Shown one piece after another: positions 1 through 8,176 of a stretch of DNA of 64,000 nucleotides. Source of the DNA: Flavobacteriaceae bacterium UBA3339 (GTDB taxonomy: Bacteria > Bacteroidota > Bacteroidia > Flavobacteriales > Flavobacteriaceae); assembly GCA_002360925.1 (NCBI GenBank), contig DERN01000010.1:218969-282968 (forward strand). Reading direction: 5' to 3'. The notes beneath the pieces are model-generated. The model had not been told where the DNA came from, ran no database searches, and was given only the letters and a program-made list of their open reading frames with translations. Every line of letters begins with the position of its first letter. Within the stretch, counting starts at the first letter, position 1. The position numbers were made by a program, and so were the translations under genes.

Positions 1-2
1 CT

Positions 3-629
3 AAAGATTCTATTTTAATAGCATATTATTATTTTTTAGACAATCAATTAATGTATGCCGAAAACGAAAAAATAGCTTATAAATTGATTGAGAAAAATGA
101 TTATCTCTTCTTTGAATTTGATTCATCTGATTTCCCTGATTACAAGAGAATGAATCAAATCGTTGCTTTAAACAAACATTCTTTTACATTTAATATCTAT
201 AAAGACAGAGAAGCGACTCCTGAAATTTATATAAAAACAGAATCAAAACAGCTACCAAAAAAATCATTTAAGCCTTGTCGTGACAGCCGTCCTGGAGAAT
301 ATTATCACAACCATATCAAATATACAAAAGGCAACAACAATTTGATGAATAAAATTCGAAAAAACGCTCCGTTAACAACAGGAAGCGGTTATATTACCAT
401 TCATTTTACCATTAATTGTAATAAAGAAATTGGTCGTTTTGGTGTAGAGCAAATGAACACTTTATATGAACCAGCAATTTATAATCCCGAATTAATAAAG
501 CATTTAATTAATGAAATAGCTCTTTTAAAAGATTGGCCCGATTTAAAATTAGGTAAGTATTATCAAGATATTCACGCGTTTTTAATGTTTAAAATTAAAG
601 ACGGAAAAATTATAGATGTATGTCCTTAA
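3..629 (+). CDS. hypothetical protein, 5' end cut by window edge
   Basis: I do not recognise the family with confidence. The first in-window ATG is at 51, but the frame stays open to the first bases (upstream codons read KDSILIAYYYFLDNQL), so the true start probably lies before the window. There is no signal peptide in the visible part. The last ~90 residues (GSGYITIHFTINCNKEIG followed by a C-terminal FLMFKIKDGKIID) alternate strands in a way loosely resembling TonB C-terminal-like domains; that is a weak inference. The stop overlaps the start of the next gene, a TPR lipoprotein, by 10 bases, so the two are probably co-transcribed and may act together in the envelope. Confidence 0.6.
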   Translation, partial: KDSILIAYYYFLDNQLMYAENEKIAYKLIEKNDYLFFEFDSSDFPDYKRMNQIVALNKHSFTFNIYKDREATPEIYIKTESKQLPKKSFKPCRDSRPGEYYHNHIKYTKGNNNLMNKIRKNAPLTTGSGYITIHFTINCNKEIGRFGVEQMNTLYEPAIYNPELIKHLINEIALLKDWPDLKLGKYYQDIHAFLMFKIKDGKIIDVCP

Positions 630-1489
630 AAAATTTCTTATTTATATCGTTCACTCTTCTTTTTCTTTCTTGTAAAACAACAAAAAACGAAAATCCGTTT
701 GAATATCTTTCGTCCGAAGAACGACAAAAACTGGCAAAGTTTTATCATGATATATCCATTACAGAACATCATTATGAAGCGCAAACCGGAAAATTACATC
801 GCATTTATAAAGACAGTGCTTTAATGGCTGTTCCCGATCATGTAGAATATATGCAACGAGCTTCGTATTCGTATAAAAAAGCGGGCGAACACATAAAAGC
901 AATGGAAATACTAAACAAAGCGGTTGCTCTTGATCTACAAAACAACAGTACCAAAACGTTGGAATATAGAGCGTGGTCTATGCTTTATTATTACCGCAAT
1001 TACGAAAACACGATTAAAGATGTAGATTTAATCGAGCAAATGAACAGCCATTTGTTATACTCGGCTTGTCATGCCGAACCTTGCTTGTTTTTAAAAGGTC
1101 AGGCGTATTATCGATTAGATAATTACACGAAAGCTATTGATACTTTCGAACATTTATTGAGTTTGGAAAGGCAAAAAGGACTTGATTCAAAAGATGATTT
1201 CTTGACCAATTTTTATTTAGCGCGTAGTTATTTTAAAGCAAATAATCTAGAAAAAGCTATTTTTTATTTAGAAGAACAATTACAAATGCCTTATTCGGTT
1301 AAAGCAGAATTGAATTTTTATTTAGGCGAAATTTATGCGTTGAAAAATGAAAAAGACAAAGCTTTGAAACACTTTTTAGCTTCGAAAGAACTTTATATTG
1401 CTAATGATAAGATTTACGAACCTTATGTCGAACGTTTTGATGAAATTTTTATTGAAGACATTGAATCCGAAATTCAAAAACTAAATTAA
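620..1489 (+). CDS. TPR-repeat lipoprotein
   Basis: The N-terminus is a lipoprotein signal with lipobox LFLSC, Cys at residue 18, so the protein is predicted to be lipid-anchored and exported. The body is helical with tetratricopeptide-like units: one near residues 85-110 (SYSYKKAGEHIKAMEILNKA), one near 160-185 (GQAYYRLDNYTKAIDTFEHL) and another near 200-255. Such repeats usually hold protein partners; the partner is not visible here. The start overlaps the end of the preceding gene by 10 bases. Family assignment is at the repeat level only. Confidence 0.75.
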   Translation: MSLKNFLFISFTLLFLSCKTTKNENPFEYLSSEERQKLAKFYHDISITEHHYEAQTGKLHRIYKDSALMAVPDHVEYMQRASYSYKKAGEHIKAMEILNKAVALDLQNNSTKTLEYRAWSMLYYYRNYENTIKDVDLIEQMNSHLLYSACHAEPCLFLKGQAYYRLDNYTKAIDTFEHLLSLERQKGLDSKDDFLTNFYLARSYFKANNLEKAIFYLEEQLQMPYSVKAELNFYLGEIYALKNEKDKALKHFLASKELYIANDKIYEPYVERFDEIFIEDIESEIQKLN

Positions 1490-1522
1490 TAGTGTTATAT
1501 TTATCGCTTACAAACTATTTTT

Positions 1523-1975
1523 ATGAAAAAGATTCTTTTACTTACTTCCATCTTATGTTTAAGTTTTACAAGTTGTAATAACGACGATGATTCTAAATCA
1601 TCAAGCGAAAAAGAAGCCTTATTGGTTGGAAAATGGAACATGATTAAAGCGGAATTTTATAAAGAAGGAAAATTACAAGATTCTAAAAGTTTAAAATCCG
1701 GAGAATGTGAATATGATTATTACAACTTTAAGGAAGATAAAACCAAAGATGAAATCTATCATAACGCAAATGCTGATTGCGCAACTGAAAACGATTTAGG
1801 AAAATGGTCTTACAATGGAAAATTGAACCAAATTACCTTAATCGACAATGAAGATGGTTACACTTTTATTGCTGAAGTTGTTTCTATTAACGAAAATTCT
1901 GCTAAATTCAAAGTAGTTTCAGACGGAGGAGAAAAACCAAAAGAAGAAGAAATCTATTATATTTTAGAAAAGTAA
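1523..1975 (+). CDS. lipocalin-like lipoprotein
   Basis: A 150-residue exported lipoprotein: signal peptide with lipobox SFTSC (Cys 18) and then an acidic, serine-rich linker NNDDDSKSSSE. The mature part begins LLVGKWNMIKAEF, the G-x-W opening strand typical of lipocalin-like domains in Bacteroidota, and continues as alternating beta strands. Ligand and role are unknown. It lies 33 bases after the TPR lipoprotein gene on the same strand, with no terminator visible between them. Confidence 0.7.
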   Translation: MKKILLLTSILCLSFTSCNNDDDSKSSSEKEALLVGKWNMIKAEFYKEGKLQDSKSLKSGECEYDYYNFKEDKTKDEIYHNANADCATENDLGKWSYNGKLNQITLIDNEDGYTFIAEVVSINENSAKFKVVSDGGEKPKEEEIYYILEK

Positions 1976-2013
1976 TTTTTTGTTTAGAAATAAGATTAAT
2001 ACAGAAGATTCGT

Positions 2014-2074
2014 GCTGTCATCCCGAAGAATTGAAGGTTCTCTAAAGATTTCTCACTCCGTTCGAAATGACAAG
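2014..2074. repeat. intergenic dispersed-repeat-like element with inverted ends
   Basis: The element is bounded by TGTCATCCCGAA (2016-2027) and TTCGAAATGACA (2061-2072), which are inverted copies matching at 10 of 12 positions. The interior carries the pattern of a CTCTAAAGA block and a TCTCACTCCGTTCGAA block. It lies between convergent genes and has no ORF. From memory, sequences of this TGTCATTTCGAACG...AGTGAGAAATCT type occur in many copies between genes in Bacteroidota genomes; copy number here cannot be judged because only one copy is in the window. Confidence 0.6.
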
Positions 2075-2101
2075 AATCAGGAAACAAAATTCAATACAAA
2101 A

Positions 2102-2130
2102 AAATCTGTGGTCATCAGTGAAATCTGTGG
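2102..2130. repeat. short direct repeat, AAATCTGTGG twice
   Basis: Two copies of AAATCTGTGG (2102-2111 and 2121-2130) flank the 9 bases TCATCAGTG. It sits just downstream of the inverted-end element at 2014 and just past the 3' end of the minus-strand EEP gene. It has the look of a small dispersed intergenic repeat; no coding or RNA function is visible. Confidence 0.5.
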
Positions 2131-2147
2131 TAAAAAAAAACTTTTCA

Positions 2148-3179
2148 CTACTTTTTCTTCATATTTAAACGCGCCATAATAGGAAAGTGATCCGAGTTTT
2201 TAAAGTCTTTAAACGTTTTAAATTCTTTTACTTCAAAAATATCATCGATTAAAATATAATCAATTCGCGCAGGATAATATTTGTAATTATACGTTTGTCC
2301 AAAACCTTTTCCGGCTTCGACAAAAGCATCTTTCATATCGCCACGAACATTCTTATAAACGTACGAAAAAGCCGTATTATTCATATCTCCACAAATAATT
2401 TTATGACCTTTAAAATCGTTCATGTGCGATTGAATCAACTCCGATTGCAATTGTTGTTCTTTAAAAGCTTCGCTTAAACGATTAAAAATTCGTTTAGATT
2501 TACTTTCATCAATTTCGTTAATATCCGGACTAATATTAACCGATTGCAAATGAATACTGTACACTCGAATCGTATCGTTATGCTTTACAATATCGGCATA
2601 AACTACATTATTGTCTGAATTTGGCAACGCAATTTCGCCTTCATCAATAATACGATATTTAGAAAAAATAGCCTGACCTGTTTTAATCTTTTTTCCGTGC
2701 ATAATAATATGACGAAACTTATAATCGTCTAATTCATATTCGGCAGATTTTGAATATTCTTGAAAGCAAATAATATCCGGATTTTGTTCTTCGATAAAAC
2801 GCTTAATGTTTTCGGGAACGTTTTCATTCGGAATCCATTTAAACAAATTAAATAAGCGAACGTTGTAACTTAAAACCGTAAAATCACTTTCGATCGGTTC
2901 TTCGTTTTTAGCAGAAAACTTATAAAATTTGGTAAAAAATGTATATCCAATCAAGAAAACAATAATCGATAAAAGAGCTTGTTTCTTTAATTGCAAAAGC
3001 CAATAAACAACAAACACCAGATTTAAAATTAATAAAGTAGGAAGAATGAGCGTTAAAACCGATAAAAAAGGAAATAATTTTGGCGCAAGAGAAGGCAAAA
3101 CATATCCCATCAATGTTAGCACAACTAACACGATGTTAAAAAAATATGCGATTTTATTAAACCACGCCAATTTTTTCAT
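2148..3179 (-). CDS. membrane-anchored endonuclease/exonuclease/phosphatase family protein
   Basis: The first ~90 residues hold three hydrophobic segments (about 8-28, 36-60, 68-86). A soluble EEP (DNase I-like) hydrolase domain follows, with the expected metal and catalytic motifs: SYNVRLFN, PDIICFQEY (metal-binding Glu), SIHLQS, CGDMNN, RIDYIL and the final SDHFP (catalytic His). The substrate cannot be told from sequence; members cleave phosphodiesters in nucleic acids or phosphoinositide-like lipids. It is the last gene of the mutL-rhomboid-rhomboid-EEP run, 4 bases after the second rhomboid gene. Confidence 0.88.
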   Translation of the reverse strand: MKKLAWFNKIAYFFNIVLVVLTLMGYVLPSLAPKLFPFLSVLTLILPTLLILNLVFVVYWLLQLKKQALLSIIVFLIGYTFFTKFYKFSAKNEEPIESDFTVLSYNVRLFNLFKWIPNENVPENIKRFIEEQNPDIICFQEYSKSAEYELDDYKFRHIIMHGKKIKTGQAIFSKYRIIDEGEIALPNSDNNVVYADIVKHNDTIRVYSIHLQSVNISPDINEIDESKSKRIFNRLSEAFKEQQLQSELIQSHMNDFKGHKIICGDMNNTAFSYVYKNVRGDMKDAFVEAGKGFGQTYNYKYYPARIDYILIDDIFEVKEFKTFKDFKNSDHFPIMARLNMKKK

Positions 3180-3183
3180 AAAC

Positions 3184-3975
3184 CTATTTTTGCCTGAATA
3201 AAAATTCTTTTTCGTCTTTGGTTAAACTGTCATAACCCGATTTGCTGATCTTATCCAAAATAACATCGATTTGTTTTTGAATATCGTCTTTCTGATTGAT
3301 TCTCTGTGAATTATTTACTTTATGAACCGTTTTTAGTTTTGATTTTTGTTTCGGTTTATTCAAACTAAACGAAAATCCTTTCAGATAATTTCCATATGCA
3401 AAACCAAAAATACTTCCGCCAATATGCGCTAAATGTCCACCTGCATTATCAAAAAACAATTGAATCACATCAAAAGCTATAAACGCCAAAGCAATGATCC
3501 ATATTGCGATGCGACCAAATATAATTAAATGTACGTTTATTTTAGGATTATAACCTACAATCGTAAAGAAAACAGCCATAACAGCTCCCGAAGCGCCTAC
3601 AACATAATTGTGCATTCCTAAAAGATTCGAACCTAAAACATAAAAAATTCCGGCTGCCAAACCTCCTAGAAAATACGCTTTTAGAAACTGATTGCTATTG
3701 AAAAAAGTAAAAAATAACTGACTAAACAAATACAACATCAATAAGTTAAAAACCAAATGCATAGGATCTGCATGGATAAAACTGTAGGTTGCAAACTGCC
3801 AAAATCTAAAATTCAAGATTCTTAGATCGCTAAATAATGCGAATTGCTCTAAAACCCAACGATAGGACGAAGCGTTGGCTAAACGCAACACCATAACCAA
3901 AATACTTACAACTGCAACAGCTATAAGTACTTTATTAACGATCGAAATTCTTTTGATATTCGGCGTATTCATCAT
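3184..3975 (-). CDS. rhomboid family intramembrane serine protease (second of a pair)
   Basis: A polytopic membrane protein of 263 residues with the rhomboid hallmarks: HADPMHLVFNLLMLY in TM2, the nucleophile in GASGA (Ser129), and the general base in HLAHIGG (His184). The catalytic dyad is intact, so it should cleave transmembrane segments of client proteins within the inner membrane. The C-terminal ~65 residues are soluble, basic, and end KDEKEFLFRQK, a tail seen in many flavobacterial rhomboids. Its start abuts the stop of the upstream rhomboid gene with no gap, suggesting translational coupling. Confidence 0.92.
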   Translation of the reverse strand: MMNTPNIKRISIVNKVLIAVAVVSILVMVLRLANASSYRWVLEQFALFSDLRILNFRFWQFATYSFIHADPMHLVFNLLMLYLFSQLFFTFFNSNQFLKAYFLGGLAAGIFYVLGSNLLGMHNYVVGASGAVMAVFFTIVGYNPKINVHLIIFGRIAIWIIALAFIAFDVIQLFFDNAGGHLAHIGGSIFGFAYGNYLKGFSFSLNKPKQKSKLKTVHKVNNSQRINQKDDIQKQIDVILDKISKSGYDSLTKDEKEFLFRQK

Positions 3976-4725
3976 TTATTTATCCCAACGATATTGATCG
4001 AATTGTTTCTTTTTCCACATCCACATTAAAAGGAAACCAACTAAAGCACCGCCAATATGAGCGAAATGCGCAATTCCAGTTCCGCCACCAAAAATAGACG
4101 AACCGTTGAATCCTAAGAATAAATCTAACAATAAAATTCCGGGAACAAAATATTTTGCTTTTACAGGAATCGGCAAAAAGATTAACGACAATCCGGCATT
4201 TGGAAACATAAATGCAAAAGCAACCAATAATCCGTAAATGGCACCTGAAGCTCCGACAGCTACCGACATATAAGAAGAAGCGAATCCCGACATTTTTTCA
4301 GCAGACAAAACACTTTGCCAACGATTGTCGTACATTCCTTGATTTAACAATCCTAAAATATCTTCTTGTTTAAATCCGTTTAAAGTTAAGATGTCTAAAC
4401 CTTGATGAAACTGCCAATAATTTACAGCTGTGTGTAAAACAGCAGCTCCTAATCCGCATAAAATGTAGAACAAAATAAATTTTTTACTTCCCCACGAATG
4501 TTCCAAAATAGATCCAAACGAATACAGAGCAAACATATTAAACAAAATATGCATTAATCCACCGTGCATAAACATATGTGTAAGCGGTTGCCAGAACTGG
4601 AAACTTGGATTTTCGAAATAATATAACGGAAGATAATCCATTAAAGCAGGAACAAAGAAAGTACCTACAAACAAAATAACATTTACTATAATAAGCTGTT
4701 TAACAGCATCGGTAATCTGAATCAT
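3976..4725 (-). CDS. rhomboid family intramembrane serine protease (first of a pair)
   Basis: 249 residues with an intact dyad: Ser160 in VGASGAIYG and His223 in HFAHIGG; HGGLMHILFNMFALY is the TM2 signature. Unlike its neighbour it has a ~50-residue loop (about 100-153) between the TM segment after the HxxxxHxxxN motif and the Ser-bearing TM segment. The two paralogues are clearly diverged, so this is not a recent duplication. It begins immediately after the mutL stop codon without spacer and is presumably on the mutL transcript. Confidence 0.92.
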   Translation of the reverse strand: MIQITDAVKQLIIVNVILFVGTFFVPALMDYLPLYYFENPSFQFWQPLTHMFMHGGLMHILFNMFALYSFGSILEHSWGSKKFILFYILCGLGAAVLHTAVNYWQFHQGLDILTLNGFKQEDILGLLNQGMYDNRWQSVLSAEKMSGFASSYMSVAVGASGAIYGLLVAFAFMFPNAGLSLIFLPIPVKAKYFVPGILLLDLFLGFNGSSIFGGGTGIAHFAHIGGALVGFLLMWMWKKKQFDQYRWDK

Positions 4726-6672
4726 TTACATAAATTTTTTATCAATATCTTCTACTTTCATCGTAATAAAAGTAGTTTTGCCAAACGGCGAAGTTTGCGG
4801 ATTTTCACAACCAAACAAACTATTTACAATATTTTCTTGCTCTTTATCTGTTAAATACGTTCCGGTTTTTACGGCTAAACTTAACGCCAAAGATTTTGCA
4901 ATTCGGTCGTGTAAAACCGGGACATCGTCTGGTAAATTGTCTTGCAAATCGTTTAAAAGATCTTCTAGAACAATCGAAACTTCACTTTCTGTAATCGAAA
5001 CAGGAATTCCCGAAATTACTAATTTTTCGTTTGATATTTCTTCAAAAAGAAAACCCATTTGAATTAATTCAGCTTCGATTTCCTTCAACAATTCCATTTC
5101 GTAGGCCGTGTAATACAAAGATAACGGAAATAATAATTGCTGACTTGAGTTTTGTTTTACCGCGAATGATTGCAAATAATGTTCGTACAAAATGCGTTGA
5201 TGTGCTCTGCGTTGATCAATAATAATCATTCCGGATTTAATTGGACTGATGATGTATTTTTTCTGAACTTGATACGATTGCTGTCCCGAATTCGATTGCT
5301 GTACATCTTCATCAAACAACGAACCTGTAATCACTTCTTCTTCGAACTGATGATTTGAAGTTAAAATGATTTCTTTCGCATCCGAAATTCCTTCGTACAA
5401 AGTTTCCCAACCACCCGATTTATGTTTTTTTTCTTGAAATGAATTTCCGCTTGAACTTCCACCAAAACCAGAAGATTTAGACTTTATATTTTCGAACGGA
5501 TTAAAATTTCCTCTCGAAATATCGGAACCAATCTGACTTGCCAAGGTGTTTCCCGATTTCATACTTTCGAACGGATTATAAAACGTATCCACTTCAATTG
5601 TAGGCTCAACGGATTTTGTTCCTTCATAACTGTACGGAACTTCTAAATCGGCATCTTTCTGAAAATCTAAAACAGGCGAAACATTAAATTGTCCCAAACT
5701 GTGTTTTACCGTTGCGCGCAAAATGGCATACAAAGCTTGCTCATCATCAAACTTAATTTCGGTTTTAGTTGGATGAATGTTGATATCTATGCTGTTTGGC
5801 GGTAAATTTAAATACAAAAAGTAACTTGGATGTGTTCCGTCTTTCAACAAACCTTCGAAAGCCGCCGTAACCGCATGATGCAGATAACCGCTTTTTATAA
5901 AGCGATCGTTAACGAAAAAAAACTGTTCTCCTCTACTCTTTTTTGCATATTCTGGTTTTGCAACAAATCCGTGAATTTCTACAATTTCAGTACTTTCTTG
6001 AACAGGAACAAGTTTTTCGTTTGTTTTTCCTCCAAAAACATTCACAATACGCTGACGATAATTGGAAGCCGGAAAATGGAACATTTCGCTTCCGTTATTA
6101 ATAAACGTAAACTGAATATCTTTATGTGCCAACGCAACACGTTCGAATTCATCAATTACATGACGCAATTCGACTTGATCGGATTTTAGGAAATTTCGAC
6201 GAGCCGGAATATTGAAAAATAAATTCTTGATCGAAAAAGAAGTTCCATTTGGAACAACAGCAACTTCTTGCGAAACCACTTTACTACCTTCAATAATTAC
6301 ATGTGTTCCTAATTCGTTTTCGTGCTCTTTCGATTTCAATTCAACATGCGCAATTGCCGCAATAGAAGCCAATGCTTCGCCACGAAATCCTTTGGTTTGC
6401 AAACGGAATAAATCTTCGGCTGATGCAATTTTGGAAGTCGCATGACGTTCAAAACACATACTAGCATCAATTTCGTTCATTCCTTTGCCGTTATCTATAA
6501 CTTGTATTAAGGTTTTTCCCGCATCTTTTATCACCAATTTAATAGAAGTTGCTCCGGCATCGACTGCATTTTCGAGCAATTCCTTAACTACCGAAGCCGG
6601 TCTTTGAACCACTTCTCCGGCAGCAATTTGGTTGGCTACGTGATCGGGTAACAAACGAATAACACTTGACAT
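4726..6672 (-). CDS. mutL: DNA mismatch repair protein MutL
   Basis: 648 residues. The N-terminal GHKL ATPase is intact: VANQIAAGEVVQRPASVVKE, ENAVDAGA, DNGKGM and the KGFRGEALASI loop. A serine/glycine-rich linker (about 340-440) joins the C-terminal dimerisation domain. There the endonuclease motif DQHAxxExxxxE reads DQRRAHQRILYE (bases 5182-5217), the ACR-type motif reads LALSLAVKTG, and the CPHGRP-type motif reads SPFGKT, so the known metal ligands are missing. It should act with MutS (mutS at 28.8 kb) as matchmaker. It leads an operon with two rhomboids and an EEP protein, and a TATTTTTG box lies 28 bases upstream. Confidence 0.97.
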   Translation of the reverse strand: MSSVIRLLPDHVANQIAAGEVVQRPASVVKELLENAVDAGATSIKLVIKDAGKTLIQVIDNGKGMNEIDASMCFERHATSKIASAEDLFRLQTKGFRGEALASIAAIAHVELKSKEHENELGTHVIIEGSKVVSQEVAVVPNGTSFSIKNLFFNIPARRNFLKSDQVELRHVIDEFERVALAHKDIQFTFINNGSEMFHFPASNYRQRIVNVFGGKTNEKLVPVQESTEIVEIHGFVAKPEYAKKSRGEQFFFVNDRFIKSGYLHHAVTAAFEGLLKDGTHPSYFLYLNLPPNSIDINIHPTKTEIKFDDEQALYAILRATVKHSLGQFNVSPVLDFQKDADLEVPYSYEGTKSVEPTIEVDTFYNPFESMKSGNTLASQIGSDISRGNFNPFENIKSKSSGFGGSSSGNSFQEKKHKSGGWETLYEGISDAKEIILTSNHQFEEEVITGSLFDEDVQQSNSGQQSYQVQKKYIISPIKSGMIIIDQRRAHQRILYEHYLQSFAVKQNSSQQLLFPLSLYYTAYEMELLKEIEAELIQMGFLFEEISNEKLVISGIPVSITESEVSIVLEDLLNDLQDNLPDDVPVLHDRIAKSLALSLAVKTGTYLTDKEQENIVNSLFGCENPQTSPFGKTTFITMKVEDIDKKFM

Positions 6673-6699
6673 GAATGTTTCTTAATTTTTAGTGAAATA

Positions 6700-6707
6700 C
6701 AAAAATA
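6700..6707 (-). promoter_or_regulatory. -7 box of the mutL operon promoter
   Basis: On the minus strand this reads TATTTTTG, a full match to the flavobacterial -7 consensus TAnnTTTG, 28 bases before the mutL ATG. I see no TTG at the expected upstream distance, so this is a half match. Confidence 0.5.
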
Positions 6708-6769
6708 CGATTTTTATAGGTTTGAAACGATTTGTTAAAGTGCGTTTTCGTTAAATTGATGCTAATAAA

Positions 6770-6793
6770 AAAGCTCTGAAAATTCAGAGCTTT
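6770..6793 (-). terminator. rho-independent terminator of the ribH transcript
   Basis: Inverted repeat AAAGCTCTGAA / TTCAGAGCTTT with a 2-base loop, followed on the minus strand by a T run. It overlaps the ribH stop codon. The A-rich left arm would let it work weakly in the other direction, where there is no gene needing it. Confidence 0.85.
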
Positions 6794-7281
6794 TAGTTAT
6801 TTTGATTTAGTGCAATCATTTTAAGTACGGCAACCGCAGCTTCGGTTCCTTTGTTTCCGTGAATTCCTCCGCTTCGATCTATTGATTGTTGTTCGTTGTT
6901 ATCGGTTAAAACACAAAATATTGTCGGAACATCGTATTTAATATTTAAATCTTTAATTCCTTGTGTTACGCCTTCACAAACAAAATCGAAATGTTTGGTT
7001 TCGCCTTGAATTACGCAACCTATTGCAATTACAGCATCGAATTGTTTGGTTTCATGCATTTTTTTACTTCCAAAAATCAATTCAAAACTTCCCGGAACAT
7101 TCCATCTTACAATATTTTCAGGTTTTGCGCCACAATCTATCAAAACATCGTAAGCACCTTGAAATAATCCGTTGGTAATTTTATCATTCCATTCAGAAAC
7201 CACCAAACCAATTTTTAGATCTTTTGCATCGATCAATTCGGCTTTGTTGTATTCTGATAAGTTTTTGTTTGCTGTTGCCAT
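6793..7281 (-). CDS. ribH: 6,7-dimethyl-8-ribityllumazine synthase
   Basis: Lumazine synthase, the penultimate riboflavin step, condensing the pyrimidine intermediate with 3,4-dihydroxy-2-butanone 4-phosphate. Its usual length (162 aa) and motifs are present: VVSEWNDKIT near residue 28, VPGSFELIFGSKK, AIGCVIQGETKHFDFVC with the catalytic His in the TKHFDF segment, and a C-terminal GNKGTEAAVAVLKM. It forms icosahedral or pentameric assemblies in other species. It follows the TPR membrane protein gene after 1 base and ends in its own terminator. The partner ribD lies separately at 14.4 kb. Confidence 0.97.
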   Translation of the reverse strand: MATANKNLSEYNKAELIDAKDLKIGLVVSEWNDKITNGLFQGAYDVLIDCGAKPENIVRWNVPGSFELIFGSKKMHETKQFDAVIAIGCVIQGETKHFDFVCEGVTQGIKDLNIKYDVPTIFCVLTDNNEQQSIDRSGGIHGNKGTEAAVAVLKMIALNQNN

Positions 7282-7282
7282 A

Positions 7283-8062
7283 TTATTGAGCCATTCCTAA
7301 ATAAACATCAATATTTGCTGCTTCTACCGAAGCTTTGTAATTATCTTTAATATCGGTAAACAATTTTAACGCCTCGTCTTTTTTACCTAATTCTAACGCC
7401 ATTAAACCAGCTTTGTAAGCATAACGCGGAGTTGTAAAATCGTTTGGAGTATGTTGCGACGCTTTTTTGTAAAATTCAAAAGCATCATCGTATTGATTTA
7501 ATTCTGCAAAAGCATCACCAATTGCTCCTAAAGACATCGCTTTTAAGAACATATCTTTAGAATCGAATTGTTCTAAATGCTGAATTGCTTCTTTGTATTT
7601 TCCTAAATTCAAATACGTTGTTCCTGCATAATAATGCGCTAATTTAGAAGCTTGCGTTCCGCTGTACGAATCTGCAATTCCTAAAAAGCCTAACTTTCCT
7701 TCTCCACCATTCAATGCTAAATTGAACAATGAATCCGAAGCAACACCATCATTAATTGCTTGCTCGTAATATTGTTGCGCCTGAAACATTTCGTTTGCAG
7801 CTTCGTCTTCTTTAGGTTCCTGAATAAAATTTTGGTATCCTAAGTATCCAACAACAGCCAAAGCTAAAGCTCCAATTCCATAAAAGATTTTAGTTTGATT
7901 CAATGTGAACCAAGCACCAATTTTATTTGCAGACGAATCTAAAGAATTAAAAACCTCAGCCGTATCGCTATGATCGTTCATAACCGCTTTGTGTGCCGCT
8001 GTTTCTTCTTGTTCTACTTCTGGTTTTGGTGGTTTATAACCTCTTTTATTATATGTTGCCAT
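7283..8062 (-). CDS. membrane-anchored tetratricopeptide repeat protein
   Basis: 259 residues. A charged cytoplasmic N-terminus (NKRGYKPPKPEVEQEE) precedes one transmembrane helix near 59-76 (IFYGIGALALAVVGYLG). The rest is a periplasmic helical domain with TPR-like units near 100-210, including GKYKEAIQHLEQF and NQYDDAFEFYKKA. The layout resembles YfgM-type TPR proteins, which assist outer-membrane and periplasmic folding; equivalence is not proven. It is co-directional with ribH, 1 base away, an association I recall from other Flavobacteriaceae. Confidence 0.85.
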   Translation of the reverse strand: MATYNKRGYKPPKPEVEQEETAAHKAVMNDHSDTAEVFNSLDSSANKIGAWFTLNQTKIFYGIGALALAVVGYLGYQNFIQEPKEDEAANEMFQAQQYYEQAINDGVASDSLFNLALNGGEGKLGFLGIADSYSGTQASKLAHYYAGTTYLNLGKYKEAIQHLEQFDSKDMFLKAMSLGAIGDAFAELNQYDDAFEFYKKASQHTPNDFTTPRYAYKAGLMALELGKKDEALKLFTDIKDNYKASVEAANIDVYLGMAQ

Positions 8063-8086
8063 AGTGGTGTAAGATTTTAATCAGCG

Positions 8087-8094
8087 CAAAAATA
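8087..8094 (-). promoter_or_regulatory. -7 box for the TPR protein-ribH transcript
   Basis: Reads TATTTTTG on the minus strand (TAnnTTTG consensus), 25 bases before the TPR gene start, in the divergent gap with recF. No clear TTG -33 element is seen. Confidence 0.5.
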
Positions 8095-8176
8095 GGATAT
8101 TTATCCAATATTAAAAGTCTATTTGTTAGATATTTTTCGGAAATTTGCTGTTTTACCATTTTAAAACCTCTTTTTT

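Noticed and set aside
5830..6189. 119-codon plus-strand open frame inside mutL
   Set aside because: Antisense to the conserved ATPase part of MutL; composition is that of a shadow frame and there is no promoter box.
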